Below are positions 33,055-43,135 of a DNA stretch of 64,000 bases, one piece after another. Below the pieces are notes generated by a model that saw only the letters and a program-made list of their open reading frames with translations, made no database searches and was not told the origin of the DNA. Origin of the DNA: Asterias amurensis. Lineage: Eukaryota; Echinodermata; Asteroidea; Forcipulatida; Asteriidae. The DNA is taken from the NCBI RefSeq assembly GCF_032118995.1, contig NC_092666.1, positions 4,910,501-4,974,500 of the forward strand, read 5' to 3'. Positions within the stretch are counted from its first letter, which is position 1; every line of letters begins with the position of its first letter. Made by a program: the position numbers and the translations under genes.

Positions 33055-33136
33055 GTCCTTGCCTTTCTTTGAACCGTGCTTGGAAAGACTGGTACAGGGA
33101 AGACTGCCCAATACGCTTGCCACAGTTTTAAAGAAG
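33055..33136 (+). pseudogene. ERCC6L2: ERCC6L2-like exon following motif I, with a stop codon
   Basis: The acceptor TATCTCCAG ends at 33,054 and a donor G|GTATTG follows 33,136 (82 nt, phase 0 in, phase 1 out). The frame reads VLAFL, TGA (33,070-33,072), then TVLGKTGTGKTAQYACHSFK. In ERCC6L2 proteins the P-loop exon is followed by a stretch of the form V-I-S-F-L-A-A-V-L, which this matches in position and pattern except for the stop. One substitution could have produced the stop. This makes the locus a likely pseudogene or a diverged partial duplicate. The similarity is short, so the assignment is less sure than for the P-loop exon. Confidence 0.6.
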
Positions 33137-33670
33137 GTATTGTTTACAATCGAATCCAAAAAATTCATATAATTCCTTCGGATTACAACAATAGCTGATG
33201 GTACTGTACTTGTTTGTAACAATAGAGAAAAAGAAAATAAATACAGACAAAATAATAGTTTGTGAAGATTGGTATAAAACCTTGTTGGTCTTTTACATTT
33301 TAAGGTTGATCTTTGGGGGTTATAATTGTGCAGTATTTCTATCTTGTGTTACATTTTGGTTTATCTTATTTCATTGTCTTTTCTCATGTTGTTGTGTGTG
33401 TTTTTTTGGCATGTTCTTACTGTATTTTTAACCAAATAACTTTAATCAGTCAATCAATCAATCAATCACTCATTTAATGCTAGTTGTTCATCATACAGAG
33501 TGCGATACACAGTATAACCTGCCGTTGATTTCACCAAACTCTTCCTAACTTAGGATTAATCTAATGGCTTAGGACGAGTTAAATTCCGTAACCATACTAG
33601 TTATGACACATTGAACCCTACCTAAGTTGGGATGAGATACTTGTCCTTACTCTAGATCGGGATTAATCCC
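33137..33670. other. Spacer, nothing recognised
   Basis: T-rich sequence, a short (CAAT)n tract near 33,447-33,466, then the flank of a foldback element with TAGGATTAATC/GATTAATCC motifs. Confidence 0.45.
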
Positions 33671-34002
33671 AGACTTGTGGACAAGTCGTTAAATCAGCCC
33701 CACGCGCTTAGATAGTGCTCTCGCGAGATCACTGCTCTCGCCCGAACTGATGGCTCCCCAATTTCGACTCCTCAAAATGAGGAGTCGAAATCGGGGATCT
33801 CGCGATAGCCCTATCTCAGCGCGAGAGGCCGATTTAACGACTTGTCCACAAGTCTAGATTACTCCTAGACTTGTGGACAAGTCCTTAAATCGGCCCCACT
33901 CGCTGAGGAGTCAAAATCGGGAGCCATCAGTTCGCGTGAGAGCAGTGATCTCGCGAGGGCACTATCTCAGGGGGGCCGATTTAATGACTTGTCCACAAGT
34001 CT
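33671..34002. mobile_element. Two adjacent MITEs of one family (family G)
   Basis: Copy 1 is 33,671-33,855: AGACTTGTGGACAAGTCGTT at the left, inverted at the right, with inner arms (CTCGCGAGATC; GAGGAGTCGAAATCGG). Copy 2, 33,867-34,002, has the same termini but lacks much of the interior. The terminal GACTTGTGGACAAGTC is itself a near-palindrome. No coding content. Confidence 0.8.
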
Positions 34003-34240
34003 AGATTAATCCTAGCTTCTTTTTTTTAATTGCTGGCATTTGCAGCAAATTTCGGGTCAGGAAAGTGTGTACTTGGGGAAATTGACATGGCAAGGCTCCC
34101 CACCATATCTCTGAATTACTTCAAGTTTACACTTCGTCATGGAGTCCTTGATCATGTTCCATGCTTCTCCTCATTGAACCCCAGTCTCAACACTCATGGA
34201 GTGACAGGTCTTTTTCTTCAGCTTTGCCATGCATCTGGAT

Positions 34241-34921
34241 AATCATCATCATCATCATCATCATCGTCATCATCATTCCCTTAATACATTATGGGGATGT
34301 TAAGCTGCCAAACCAATGGGTTCTAATGCTCTTCACCACAGCTGCCATGCCCAGACCCGAAGTCCGCAAGGTCGGCAGGGGCGGGATCTTCCCTGTGCGT
34401 CGACATTCAGCTTAATGGTCACATGGGAAGGTGTATCCTCTGGGATGTCCTCAATGACGGTGGTCTCCGAGATTGTTGCATTAGTGATGAAGTTGACAAC
34501 TTGGGCTGAAGGCTTGGAGCCTTCCTGTGTCGTCTGCCCGGAGTGTCCATGTTTCTGAGCCAAAGAGTATGACGAGGAGGACACAGGTAGTAAATACCTT
34601 CAGCTTGGTTGTGAGCTTCAGGCGTTTGTTCCTCCAGACACAATCTCATTGGCCAAAGGTGGATGAGGCAAGTCCAAGACGTCGGAGAATGTCGGGGGAG
34701 GATGAGCCTGAGGAATGGATGTCACAGTCGAGATACCTGAACTTCTGTGTAATTTGGACAGAGTTACCCTCAACGTTGACTGAAGCAGGTGTTTGGCGGA
34801 GGTTGGTACAGTTCTGGATCTTGGTTTTTGCCCATGATGTGTGCATTCCCATCATCTCAGCTTCTTCCTCAAATCTTTGGAGTGAGGAACAGTGCAGCGT
34901 CGTACTGGCACTCTCTACCAC
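34241..34921 (-). pseudogene. 3' end of a LINE reverse-transcriptase ORF, minus strand
   Basis: Reading 34,921 to 34,646 on the minus strand gives WAKTKIQNCTNL, SVNVEGNSVQ, FRYLDCDIHSSGSSSPDI and RRLGLASS. This is the order seen downstream of the catalytic domain in animal LINE reverse transcriptases. Similar sequence continues in other frames (WLRNMDTPG; FITNATISETTVIEDIPEDT) to about 34,333, so there are frameshifts. A (GAT)n tract at about 34,241-34,270 may be the element's 3' microsatellite tail. No RT active-site motif is present. Confidence 0.75.
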
Positions 34922-35230
34922 TTAATCTTGGATCTTTTCTTTGTACCACAAAATTTAAATCTAATCAAAACTTACCTTATGCCACAGGTTTTCAATTAGG
35001 ACTAATTTTGTTGTGTCTGTTTTCTTTAATTTTGTTTTTGGTTTTTACTACGCCTTGAACACCCAGCATGGTGGATATGTGCACATTACAAGACTTTAGT
35101 TTTATCATTACTCTTAGTTAATACCAGGCAGGCCAACCAAGGGTAATTTGGAAAAGAAAAAGAGCTAACACCAAAACAAACCCAGTCAATTATTTACTAT
35201 ATTTCTGTCGGATTTCTTTATTTTTCTTAG
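34922..35230. other. Nothing recognised
   Basis: Spacer between a LINE fragment and a possible exon. Confidence 0.4.
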
Positions 35231-35340
35231 ATAGTCAGCACCACATACTTCTTCGCAAGAGAGTACTCCTTCCAGCCAATCAAATGGAGCACTACAAGAA
35301 ATCTCGCTTGGCCAATCAAAGCAAGCCTCTTATAAAATGA
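35231..35340 (+). CDS. Possible terminal exon, unrecognised
   Basis: The acceptor TTTTTCTTAG ends at 35,230. Taken in phase 1, the frame is open for 35 codons (SQHHILLRKRVLLPANQMEH onward) to TGA at 35,338. The phase fits the exon at 33,055-33,136, which ends in phase 1, so the two could be joined. However, I see no ERCC6L2 similarity in it. It may simply be a chance open segment. Confidence 0.25.
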
Positions 35341-35414
35341 ATGAAACAACAGTTCAGATTGGTCAGACACCTAGAGGAATCAGGAGGTATGATATTCAAC
35401 CCTGAACTAATGGT

Positions 35415-35764
35415 ATAATAATAATAACAAGTTCTTGTATAGCGCATTTCACAATAAACTGTATCAATGCGCTTTACATTAGTCCCCAGGTCATTGAGCC
35501 AATAAACATCCCTTTAATCTTTCTCAGCTCCCATTAGGGAGTATACAGCCCTGAGCTGCCGTGGCGCTCCGAAAGCTTTTCATTCACAATATCAACCTCT
35601 ACCCTGGCAGGTACCCATTTATACCCCTGGGTAAAAAGAAGCAATTATAGTAAAGTATCTTGCTCAAGGACACAAGTGTCACGACCGGGATTCGAACCCA
35701 CACTCCGGTGAATTCAGGCAGAACTTGAATTCAATGCTCTCAACCACTCGGCAGCGACACTCTA
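35415..35764 (-). mobile_element. Complete-looking tRNA-derived SINE
   Basis: On the minus strand: head GCTGCCGAGTGGTTGAGAGC (A box), B box GGTTCGAATCC (complement of 35,688-35,698), and a body with CCTTGAGCAAGATACTTTAC. The 3' tail reads GCGCTATACAAGAACTTG and ends in (TTA)n. The tRNA-Ser-like head and the structured tail fit a young SINE; it is related in its body to the SINE inside the 1,171-bp unit. Confidence 0.85.
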
Positions 35765-36000
35765 TGATAAACAAGTTTTATTTATCATTTCGAAAATTGG
35801 TGTGACTTCGAAGTAAAAGTAGTGACATTTTGTGAAGTTATAACACTTTCAAGTAGTGTGTATTAATGGTTTTCAAATTCAAAAACAATCTGTTTATTAT
35901 GTCTATAACACTCATGTATGCAACTATGGTGAAATTGGCGTTTCATGCATTTGTCACTTATTATTATGTCCTGAGTAGCTCTGACATTATTTTATTAAAA

Positions 36001-36364
36001 AAGCACTGGACACTTTTGGTAATTGCTCAAAATAATTGTTAGCATAAAAACTTTTTTGGCAACAAGCATTGGGGAGCTGTTGGGGAGCATTGTGATAAAC
36101 AGCTCCCTCTGAAGTAATGTGTTTTTTTTAGAAAGAAGTTATTCTCACTGAAATAATTGAGTTTGATTTCATGACCTCAGAACTGATTTTGAGGTCTCAA
36201 ATTCAGGCATCTGAAATCACACAACTTCGTGTGACAAGAGTTGTTTTCTCCCATTATTATCTCACAACTTCATAGTATGAACAGTTGAGTTCAAGATGTT
36301 GAGATACACCAAGTGAGAAGACTGGTCTTTGACAGTTACCAAAATGTGTTCAGTGTCTTTTTCT
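36001..36364 (-). mobile_element. MITE family A copy (diverged)
   Basis: AAAGCACTGGACACTTTTGG at the left and ACCAAAATGTGTTCAGTGTC at the right; the central inverted stem is present. Confidence 0.8.
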
Positions 36365-36477
36365 TGACAAGGTTAGATTGAAAATTGCAACCAAACTTTC
36401 TACTCAGTCCTGCTAGGGTCATTCTTTATTTGAAGAAATTAATCAATGTATTTTAATTCAATTTTTTTTCTGTTTTA

Positions 36478-36832
36478 TTAAAGGCACTGGACACTAATGG
36501 CAATTACCTAAAATAATTGTTAGCAATGGAGAGCTGTTTAAACGGATCTCTCTGAAGTAACGTAGTTTTTGAGAAAGATGTAATTTCTTGCTAAAATATT
36601 TGCATTGAATTCAAGACTTCAGCTGAGTTATCGGCTGATGTCTCAAATTCAAGCATCTGGAGCCCACAACTTTTGCGACAAGGGTGTTTTTTTCTTTCAT
36701 TATTATCTTGCTAGCTCGATGACCAATTGATTTCAAATTTTGACAGGTTTGTTATTTTAAGCATATTTTGAGATACACCAATGAGAAAACTGGTCTTTGA
36801 CAATAACCAAATGTGTCCAGTGCCTTTGAACA
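36478..36832 (-). mobile_element. MITE family A copy (diverged)
   Basis: TTAAAGGCACTGGACACTAA to AACCAAATGTGTCCAGTGCC. It belongs to the GGCACTGGACAC subgroup, distinct from the GGCAGTGGACAC subgroup. Confidence 0.8.
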
Positions 36833-37795
36833 TTTCAAATGTAAAGGCTAGTTTAATAATGTTTGATGCAACTTGTCCTCCGTCTTTATGCATTTAAATG
36901 TATGTAATAAGATTGTATTTCTGGCTTGATCTGCTGAAAGTCTTGCCATTCACAAGATGCCAAATGCAAAGTCTCTGTTTTAACTACCTGTAAATAAAGT
37001 AAGTTTTTAACCAGTTTAAAAAACGGGTTTAAATGTTACTTTTAATCTTTGGGCCACAACCCCTCTTGGGTTATAAACTTAGGCATGTTCTTATAAGATA
37101 CAAAAACTTTTATTCAAAGGCCACTTTCACTATTTTACTATCACCCTGATATTGTATCACACTTAAATAACCATTTTCTCCTGCGTATAGGATGCCATGT
37201 ATCTGAACTTCAAGGTAGACAACAAATCACATTTAGTCTTTCTGTGCGGCTCATTTTGCATCTTTAAAATCTTAGAAATGAGAAAAACGAAACTAATTTT
37301 AACAAACAATTGATACGGAGGTAGGCTTTACACGTATATTGTTGAGCCGCCACATTTATTTGGTTGATTTTGCCTTACACTGTACATGCCAAGTACCTTG
37401 TATCCTGTATGCAGGAAAGGACTGAAAACAAATCACTGAAATCATTCTGATCGGTAAATTTTACTGTCCAAGTTCTTGGTCTTTGTTCTGTTTAACTGGG
37501 GTCCCTTGCTTAATTTTAGCATGGTTGTAAACTAGCAATGTTTAACAAAATCTTGCAAGAACACTTGGGCAGTAGAAACAAATTGTTGTCCTTTCACATG
37601 ACTACATTTTTGTAAAATTTAACAACCATGCTACAATTTAGCAATGGACCCTTGCTAAAAGTGCTCTCGTGTGAATTAAGCTTTAAGTGTGATCTGTAAA
37701 CTCGAATAATACTTCTTGTTTGACTAGTCGATATGGTGCTCTCTAGGTGTCTGGAATTTTTGACATTCTCGTTTCTTGTTTCGTTTTTGTTTTAG
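36833..37795. other. Nothing recognised
   Basis: A/T-rich single-copy-looking sequence with no splice-bounded open frame that I can support. Confidence 0.4.
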
Positions 37796-38189
37796 TTAAA
37801 GGCAGTGGACACTATTGGTAAATTCTAAAGACTTCTCTTCACAGTTGGTGTATCTCCAACATTATGCATAAATAAACAAAGCTGTGAAAATTAGAGCTCA
37901 ATCGGTTGCCGAAGTTGCGAAATAATATTGAAAGAAAAAACACCCTTGTCACACGAAGTTGTGTGCTATCAGATGCTTGATTTCGAGACCTCAAATTCTA
38001 AATCTGAGGTCTCGAAATCAAATTCGTGGAAAAATACTTCTATCTCGAAAACTACATTACTACATTACAGAGGGAGCCGTTTCTCACAATGTTTTATACA
38101 ATCAACTTGTTTCCCATTACTCGTCACCAAGTAAGGTTGTATGTTAATAATTATTTTGAGTAACTACCAATAGTGTCCACTGCCTTTAA
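37796..38189 (+). mobile_element. MITE family A copy, complete with TTAA ends
   Basis: TTAAAGGCAGTGGACACTAT at the left and AGTGTCCACTGCCTTTAA at the right, in otherwise unrelated flanks. Either TTAA is the duplicated target site or it belongs to the TIR. Confidence 0.9.
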
Positions 38190-38546
38190 GCAACCAAAAA
38201 GTTATCTTAATAGTTTTGTTTTCACAAATCAACACTGAACACACACACAAAATAAATAAATAAATAAATAAACAATAGGAGAGAAGAGAGATAGAAAAAA
38301 ATAAGCTAAATAAATGTTGAATTAATTTAACAACAAAGAATACTTTTGGTACAAAGCAAAATATTGTAGGAGAGTGTTTGATTTGATTCCTCAAAGACCA
38401 CTTACTATAAAAACATTCAGTCTTTCTGATTAATTTCCAGTCTCTCCATAATTTGTCTTGAAAGATTGAGAGATTGGGTCAATTCTAAATCGGTATAAAT
38501 GTATTGCTCGCCTAGGAAAATCAATTACATTTTAAACAAATCTTGG

Positions 38547-38800
38547 TTAAAAGCTCACGACACTACTGGCAATTATTCAAAATAATTGTAAACAAAAATA
38601 ACAACTTACTTGGTAACGAGCAATGAAGTTGTCTTGAATTCAAGCATCTGAAAGCACACAACTTGTGCGACAAGGGTGTTGTTTCCTCCATTATTCTCTC
38701 GCAACTTTGACGACCAATGAGCTTGAATTTTCACTGTTTTGTTACATGTATGTTATGCATATGCTGAGATACACCTACCAAACGTGTCAAGCGCCTTTAA
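38547..38800 (-). mobile_element. MITE family A copy, internally deleted
   Basis: TTAAAAGCTCACGACACTAC to CCAAACGTGTCAAGCGCCTT; about a third of the usual interior is missing. Confidence 0.7.
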
Positions 38801-39177
38801 ACAAATTGTAACCAAACATGATAATATATTCAGAAGATCAATATTAGATTTTAATGTAAAACTCATTCTTACTTATCTTTTTTCTAAAGTAAAAAACTTA
38901 TGGCTAGTTGGCACAATAAGTGCACCATATCCTCAATATTATGGTTAAAAATGGTTCAATCTGGATAAAAACATCATTAACCATGAACCTATGAAGAAAG
39001 AAAATATGAAACCATCTGCAATTGACATCCTTTCGGAATTAAGCTTTCCGCTTATTCCAAATTTTGAAAGGACCTCGAACTTTGTCCATTAATCTGTTGT
39101 TAAGAAGACTGATTGGGAAAATTATTATCTAGCAATGCTTCAATATTCAAGGCACTGGACACCTTTGGTCAAAGACC

Positions 39178-39351
39178 AGGGCCCTACTTTATGGCTCTGC
39201 TTACCGCCGAATTCTGCCCTGACGATCACGATTCCCCGCTATTGCAAAGTCCGAGTTTCTGCGCTAGCCTTGTAAGCGTAGAGTGTCTAGTAACGCGGAG
39301 TACACACGCACATAAGCCAAAATAAGTGTTTATTCCAAGAAGTAGGGCCCT
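39178..39351. mobile_element. 174-bp TIR element related to the 194-bp satellite
   Basis: AGGGCCCTACTT at 39,178-39,189 is exactly inverted at 39,340-39,351. Read on the minus strand, the interior (TTTTGGCTTATGTGCG, ACTCTACGCTTACAAGGCTA, GCGGGGAATCGTGATC, GGCGGTAAGCAGAGCCAT) follows the same order as one satellite unit at 4.2-4.4 kb. It is therefore a single-unit relative of the satellite. It adjoins a MITE family A left-end fragment (39,150-39,177). Confidence 0.8.
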
Positions 39352-39405
39352 AGGTATTGCGTTTGCTTTAAAATGGAAATCACACAGTGAGCGCAAAATC
39401 TGCCG

Positions 39406-39726
39406 TTAAAGGCAGTGGACACTATTGGTAATTGTCAAAGAATAGCCTTCACAGTTGGTGTATCTCAACATCTGCATAAAATAACAAACCTGTGAAAATT
39501 TGAGCTCAATCGGTCATTGGAGTTGCGAGATAATGAAAGAAAAATAACCCTAGTCAGATTAAGTTGTGTGCGTTTAGATGGTTGATTTCGAGACCTCAAG
39601 TTCTAAATCTTAGGTCTCGAAATCAAATTCGTGGAAAATTACTTCCTTCTCGAAAACTATGGCACTTCAGAGGGAGCCGTTTCTCACAATGTTTTATACA
39701 ATCAACCTCTCCCCATTACTCGTCAC
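39406..39726 (+). mobile_element. MITE family A copy, right end missing
   Basis: TTAAAGGCAGTGGACACTAT through CCCATTACTCGTCAC, then unrelated sequence. Confidence 0.8.
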
Positions 39727-39749
39727 AAAGATTTTTACATGAGGATGAG

Positions 39750-40075
39750 GATTTTTACACTTACACACAGATGTGTTTAACAACCTTGTAAACTCAGTAC
39801 TTGTAAAATCACAGGCATATTACTCGGGTGAGATTGGAACCCACGACCCTTGAAATTCTAGAGCAGTGTCATACCAACTAAACCACATAGATTGCCCGGT
39901 GGCTACACTAGAGCAGTTCGGATATTATGTTTTAGCAGCGGGTACTGCGAACGATTTATTAATGTTAAATTTGCATCGGGGATAAAGAATATTCATTTTG
40001 TTTTTTTACCCACACACCGACGTGTGTTACCACTGTACATATGCCTACTCAGTACTCGGTACTCATATTTATTAA
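39750..40075 (-). mobile_element. tRNA-derived SINE fragments
   Basis: On the minus strand 39,826-39,905 reads as a tRNA-like head (TGGTTTAGTTGGTATGAC; B-box-like GGGTTCCAATC). The flank (GTGTTTAACAACCTTGTAAA, and again CGTGTGTTACCACTGTACAT near 40,020) recurs near the 12.9-kb element. Confidence 0.55.
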
Positions 40076-41458
40076 TCCATCCTTCCACCATGGTTAATCT
40101 TAAAACGAAATGGTGCATTGCCAACTTCTCATGAAAGCTGTGGAACATCTTAAAGTTTGTCCCGTTGTTATACAGAGAATCTTACATCATCCATTGATAC
40201 CAACAACAAGTCAAGAAAATAGTTGACATTCCTAGTTCAATGAAGCATAACCCTATACAGAAAAGGCGCTAGAAAATTTAGGTCAGGCCGCTATACGCCA
40301 TAGGATACATGTCAATACCTTACATTATAGTAAATCAGTACTATCGAGAAACGATGTGTAAAAAAAGAGGAGCCGACTGGGGTTTACACTGACTTGCCAT
40401 TCGAAATAGCATTATTTCGACTGAAAGCTGCAGTCGATCACAAACGCAACATCAAACGAGGCTGATGTAAGATTCAAAGAGCTTTGAACGGGGAGAGGCA
40501 CAACAGCTTACAATAGCGAGAAAATAGCACCGTTTTCATTTCTGCGGACAGTTTGAAATTCGGTTGGGAAAACTGATACAAGCAAATCTGGTCGGATAAC
40601 CATCATCCAACGTCTCGAGAGAGGGGAGAAAAACCAGCATTTCCTCAGAGGACAGACAGAGAGTTTTAGTATCAGAGGAGGCATCCAAGAAAGAATTGGA
40701 GCTAAGAAAGACCGTAGATGCCAAGATGGCTACAGGACACTTTCTGCAAACTGTGATCTTTTACGAGGTAATGAAACTTATAAAAATTGTAACCGATATT
40801 CTTTGTCAAACTCAAGTAGTCAAGGCGGCTGCTACCCATGCTTTGGAGTCAGACTGATGTGTCGGTGTAATTGTTATGTCGCCCGATACAGAACCCTATT
40901 TGATGCCTATACGCAAAGCAAAGGCGAATGAAAATTGAGTTTTGTTCGGTGGGAGGACTTAGCGTTGGCTGCAAGAATGCAACATCGCGGTAATAGTTGT
41001 CATACCTATAGACCTGGCGGCCATATACTTTCGTATTATTAAATATAGTGTACGGATTTACAGTACAAAGAGTCCTATACAGATCTACCATTCCTAGTTC
41101 ATTGAAGCATTACCAGGTGTTTTTTTAAAGCAAAGGAGGCGCTAGAAGATTACAGTTCAGCCCGTTATATGCCAAATAGTCTAGTCGTTAAAGGCCCCCC
41201 AAAAATTCCTTGACCTGTAGACGAAATTGCAACACCACATCGAAAAAGTAGAAAAAAGCAAGCAGGTAAAATATGCATTGTTTGTTAAATTTCAAGTTGC
41301 CATTTTGCCTCTATTTACATTAATGTATGTATGTATCCCTGGTAGTAGTCAAAGTTATATCATTTTCACTTCAAATTTTGAAATCAATTTTGAAACAACC
41401 CAAAACAATGTATCACGTAGAAAAAAAGGAACCACGAAAAATATTCATAACTGCATGA
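40076..41458. other. Nothing recognised
   Basis: Contains two diverged copies of CATTCCTAGTTCAATGAAGCAT (about 40,228 and 41,088) and moderate open frames on both strands. No splice-bounded coding signal that I can defend. Confidence 0.4.
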
Positions 41459-41555
41459 GGAAAAGTTTCCGTATGGCGCCACCACTTTTTCATTCGAAAT
41501 AAAATAATATAGTATCTAATTTACCTGATTGATATATCCCTTTTTGTAAAAATGA
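41459..41555. mobile_element. MITE family C, right arm lost
   Basis: Matches 19,909-20,003 almost base for base, then ends before the right inverted arm. Confidence 0.85.
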
Positions 41556-41770
41556 ATTCAAATTGTCTGTTTTCGCCTGTTTTCACTATGTGTATGTGTG
41601 TACACGCCCTTATAGTTTCATAGTTCGAGGTATCACAAATGCAAATACATTTTAATTGAATTTGTACATTTAGAGTTACGCGCGTATTATGCACTAACAA
41701 GTAATGCAATAATGACTGCGTCTTTAAATTATGTTTGACGTCTTGGACTTAGCACCCTAGGTTGAAAATG

Positions 41771-42140
41771 TTAAAGGAACACGTTGCCTTGGATCGGTCG
41801 AGTTGGTCTTTGAAAAGCGTCCTGTAACCGCTTGTTATGATTAGAAAGATGTTGTAAAAGTAGAATACAATGATCTACACAAATATGCCTCAAAATTGAG
41901 TGGTTTTCGTTTTACCTCGTCGATAAACACGGTCGGCCATTTATGGGAGTCAAAACTTTGACTCCCATAAATAGTCGACCGAGTTAGTTCACGACGTAAA
42001 ATGAAAAACGTGCAATTTTGAGTGATACTTGTGTGGATCATTATATTCTACTTTTAAAACATCTTTCTAACCATATGCAAACGGTTTCAAACGCTGTTCA
42101 TAGACCAACTCGTCCGATCTAAGGCAACGTGTTCCTTTAA
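41771..42140. mobile_element. MITE family B, 370 bp
   Basis: TTAAAGGAACACGTTGCCTT at the left, inverted at the right (AGGCAACGTGTTCCTTTAA). Inversion continues for about 50 bp, and a central stem ATGGGAGTCAAAACTTTGAC/TCCCAT follows. Its first bases, TTAAAGG, are the same as in family A. Confidence 0.9.
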
Positions 42141-42706
42141 GGAGGTTCCAAACTTTACACGTTTTTTATCCCTAGCCCTGTCATGGGGGTTCCAGTATAA
42201 TTTAATTAAATTTGTTTAATTAAGATTACGTGCGTAACAAGCCCCTACAAATGCTTGCAATAATGAGTGCACCTTTTTAAGGCCTGACCACACAAGGTCA
42301 GTAGATGTTAGGGAGGTTGACAGCCTTACCTAGTGGTGCCCAGTCTAAGGTGTCCAGCATAATTTAAAGCGCAAGTGACATAATTATTTCAACAACTTTT
42401 AGTGCATTGTAATACGTGACGTAATACTTATTAAACTAAGTTCAGTCCCAAAAAATACTTAAACCCCCATAACCATGCTAGAGATAATACTTTTGCAACC
42501 CCTCACTAATATCTTCCGTTCCAGTGGTGACCGGTCCAAGGCGACAGACATAAATTAAAGCAGTCTCGCATTTCTTGTTAGGCATTAAACGCAAGTAACT
42601 TTAATTAAACAAATTTAGTTTCACTTTATTGTCACCTTAGATACTTTATTTGGTAGGGTTAGTTTCAAGAGACAATTGCATGCAAATTCGGTGTGACAGT
42701 GATATC
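42141..42706. other. Diverged direct repeats, no gene
   Basis: A segment with AATTTGTTTAATTAAG and GCTTGCAATAATGAGTGCAC resembles 41,650-41,740. No coding signal. Confidence 0.4.
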
Positions 42707-42887
42707 AATAGACCGATCCAGAAGGCACCGCTCACGACGCACGTGTGATCAAGAACACGTGGGGCTCTCCAATGCTTTTCTGCAGAACTCTGCCGCGGGC
42801 GACAAGATGCGCGCACGCATGTCGGACCTTCGTTGCTTTGTGATTGGTCAATACGCAATTGGGCGGAGCTTAGTGAATCGGTCTATT
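42707..42887. mobile_element. 181-bp MITE-like element (family D)
   Basis: AATAGACCGAT at 42,707-42,717 is exactly inverted at 42,877-42,887. The interior is more G/C- and CpG-rich than its flanks (CACGACGCACGTG; CCGCGGGCGACAAG). Confidence 0.65.
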
Positions 42888-43135
42888 AAACAACTATCAG
42901 GGCGTGTGCACACATAAACTAGTGGAAATAACAGGCGAAAACGGCAATTTGAACTTGTGCAAGTTTCCAATATTTCTAAACTTGTATACGTTTTCGATGC
43001 TTTGTATTTTTAAGTTTCAAGAAACATTTGCATTAAAATTTGAGGTGAAAGTTTTATTAATTGTACTACTATCTGGGCCTATGAATGTTCAAATAGAATT
43101 GAAAATATTGGCCAAAAGTAGGCGTCCTTTTTTGG

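Noticed and set aside
33070-33072. TGA as a selenocysteine codon
   Set aside because: ERCC6L2 is not a selenoprotein family and no SECIS-like element can be argued from the sequence. A nonsense change is simpler.
34161-34415. Poly-isoleucine ORF
   Set aside because: Produced by an ATC microsatellite at the end of a LINE fragment.
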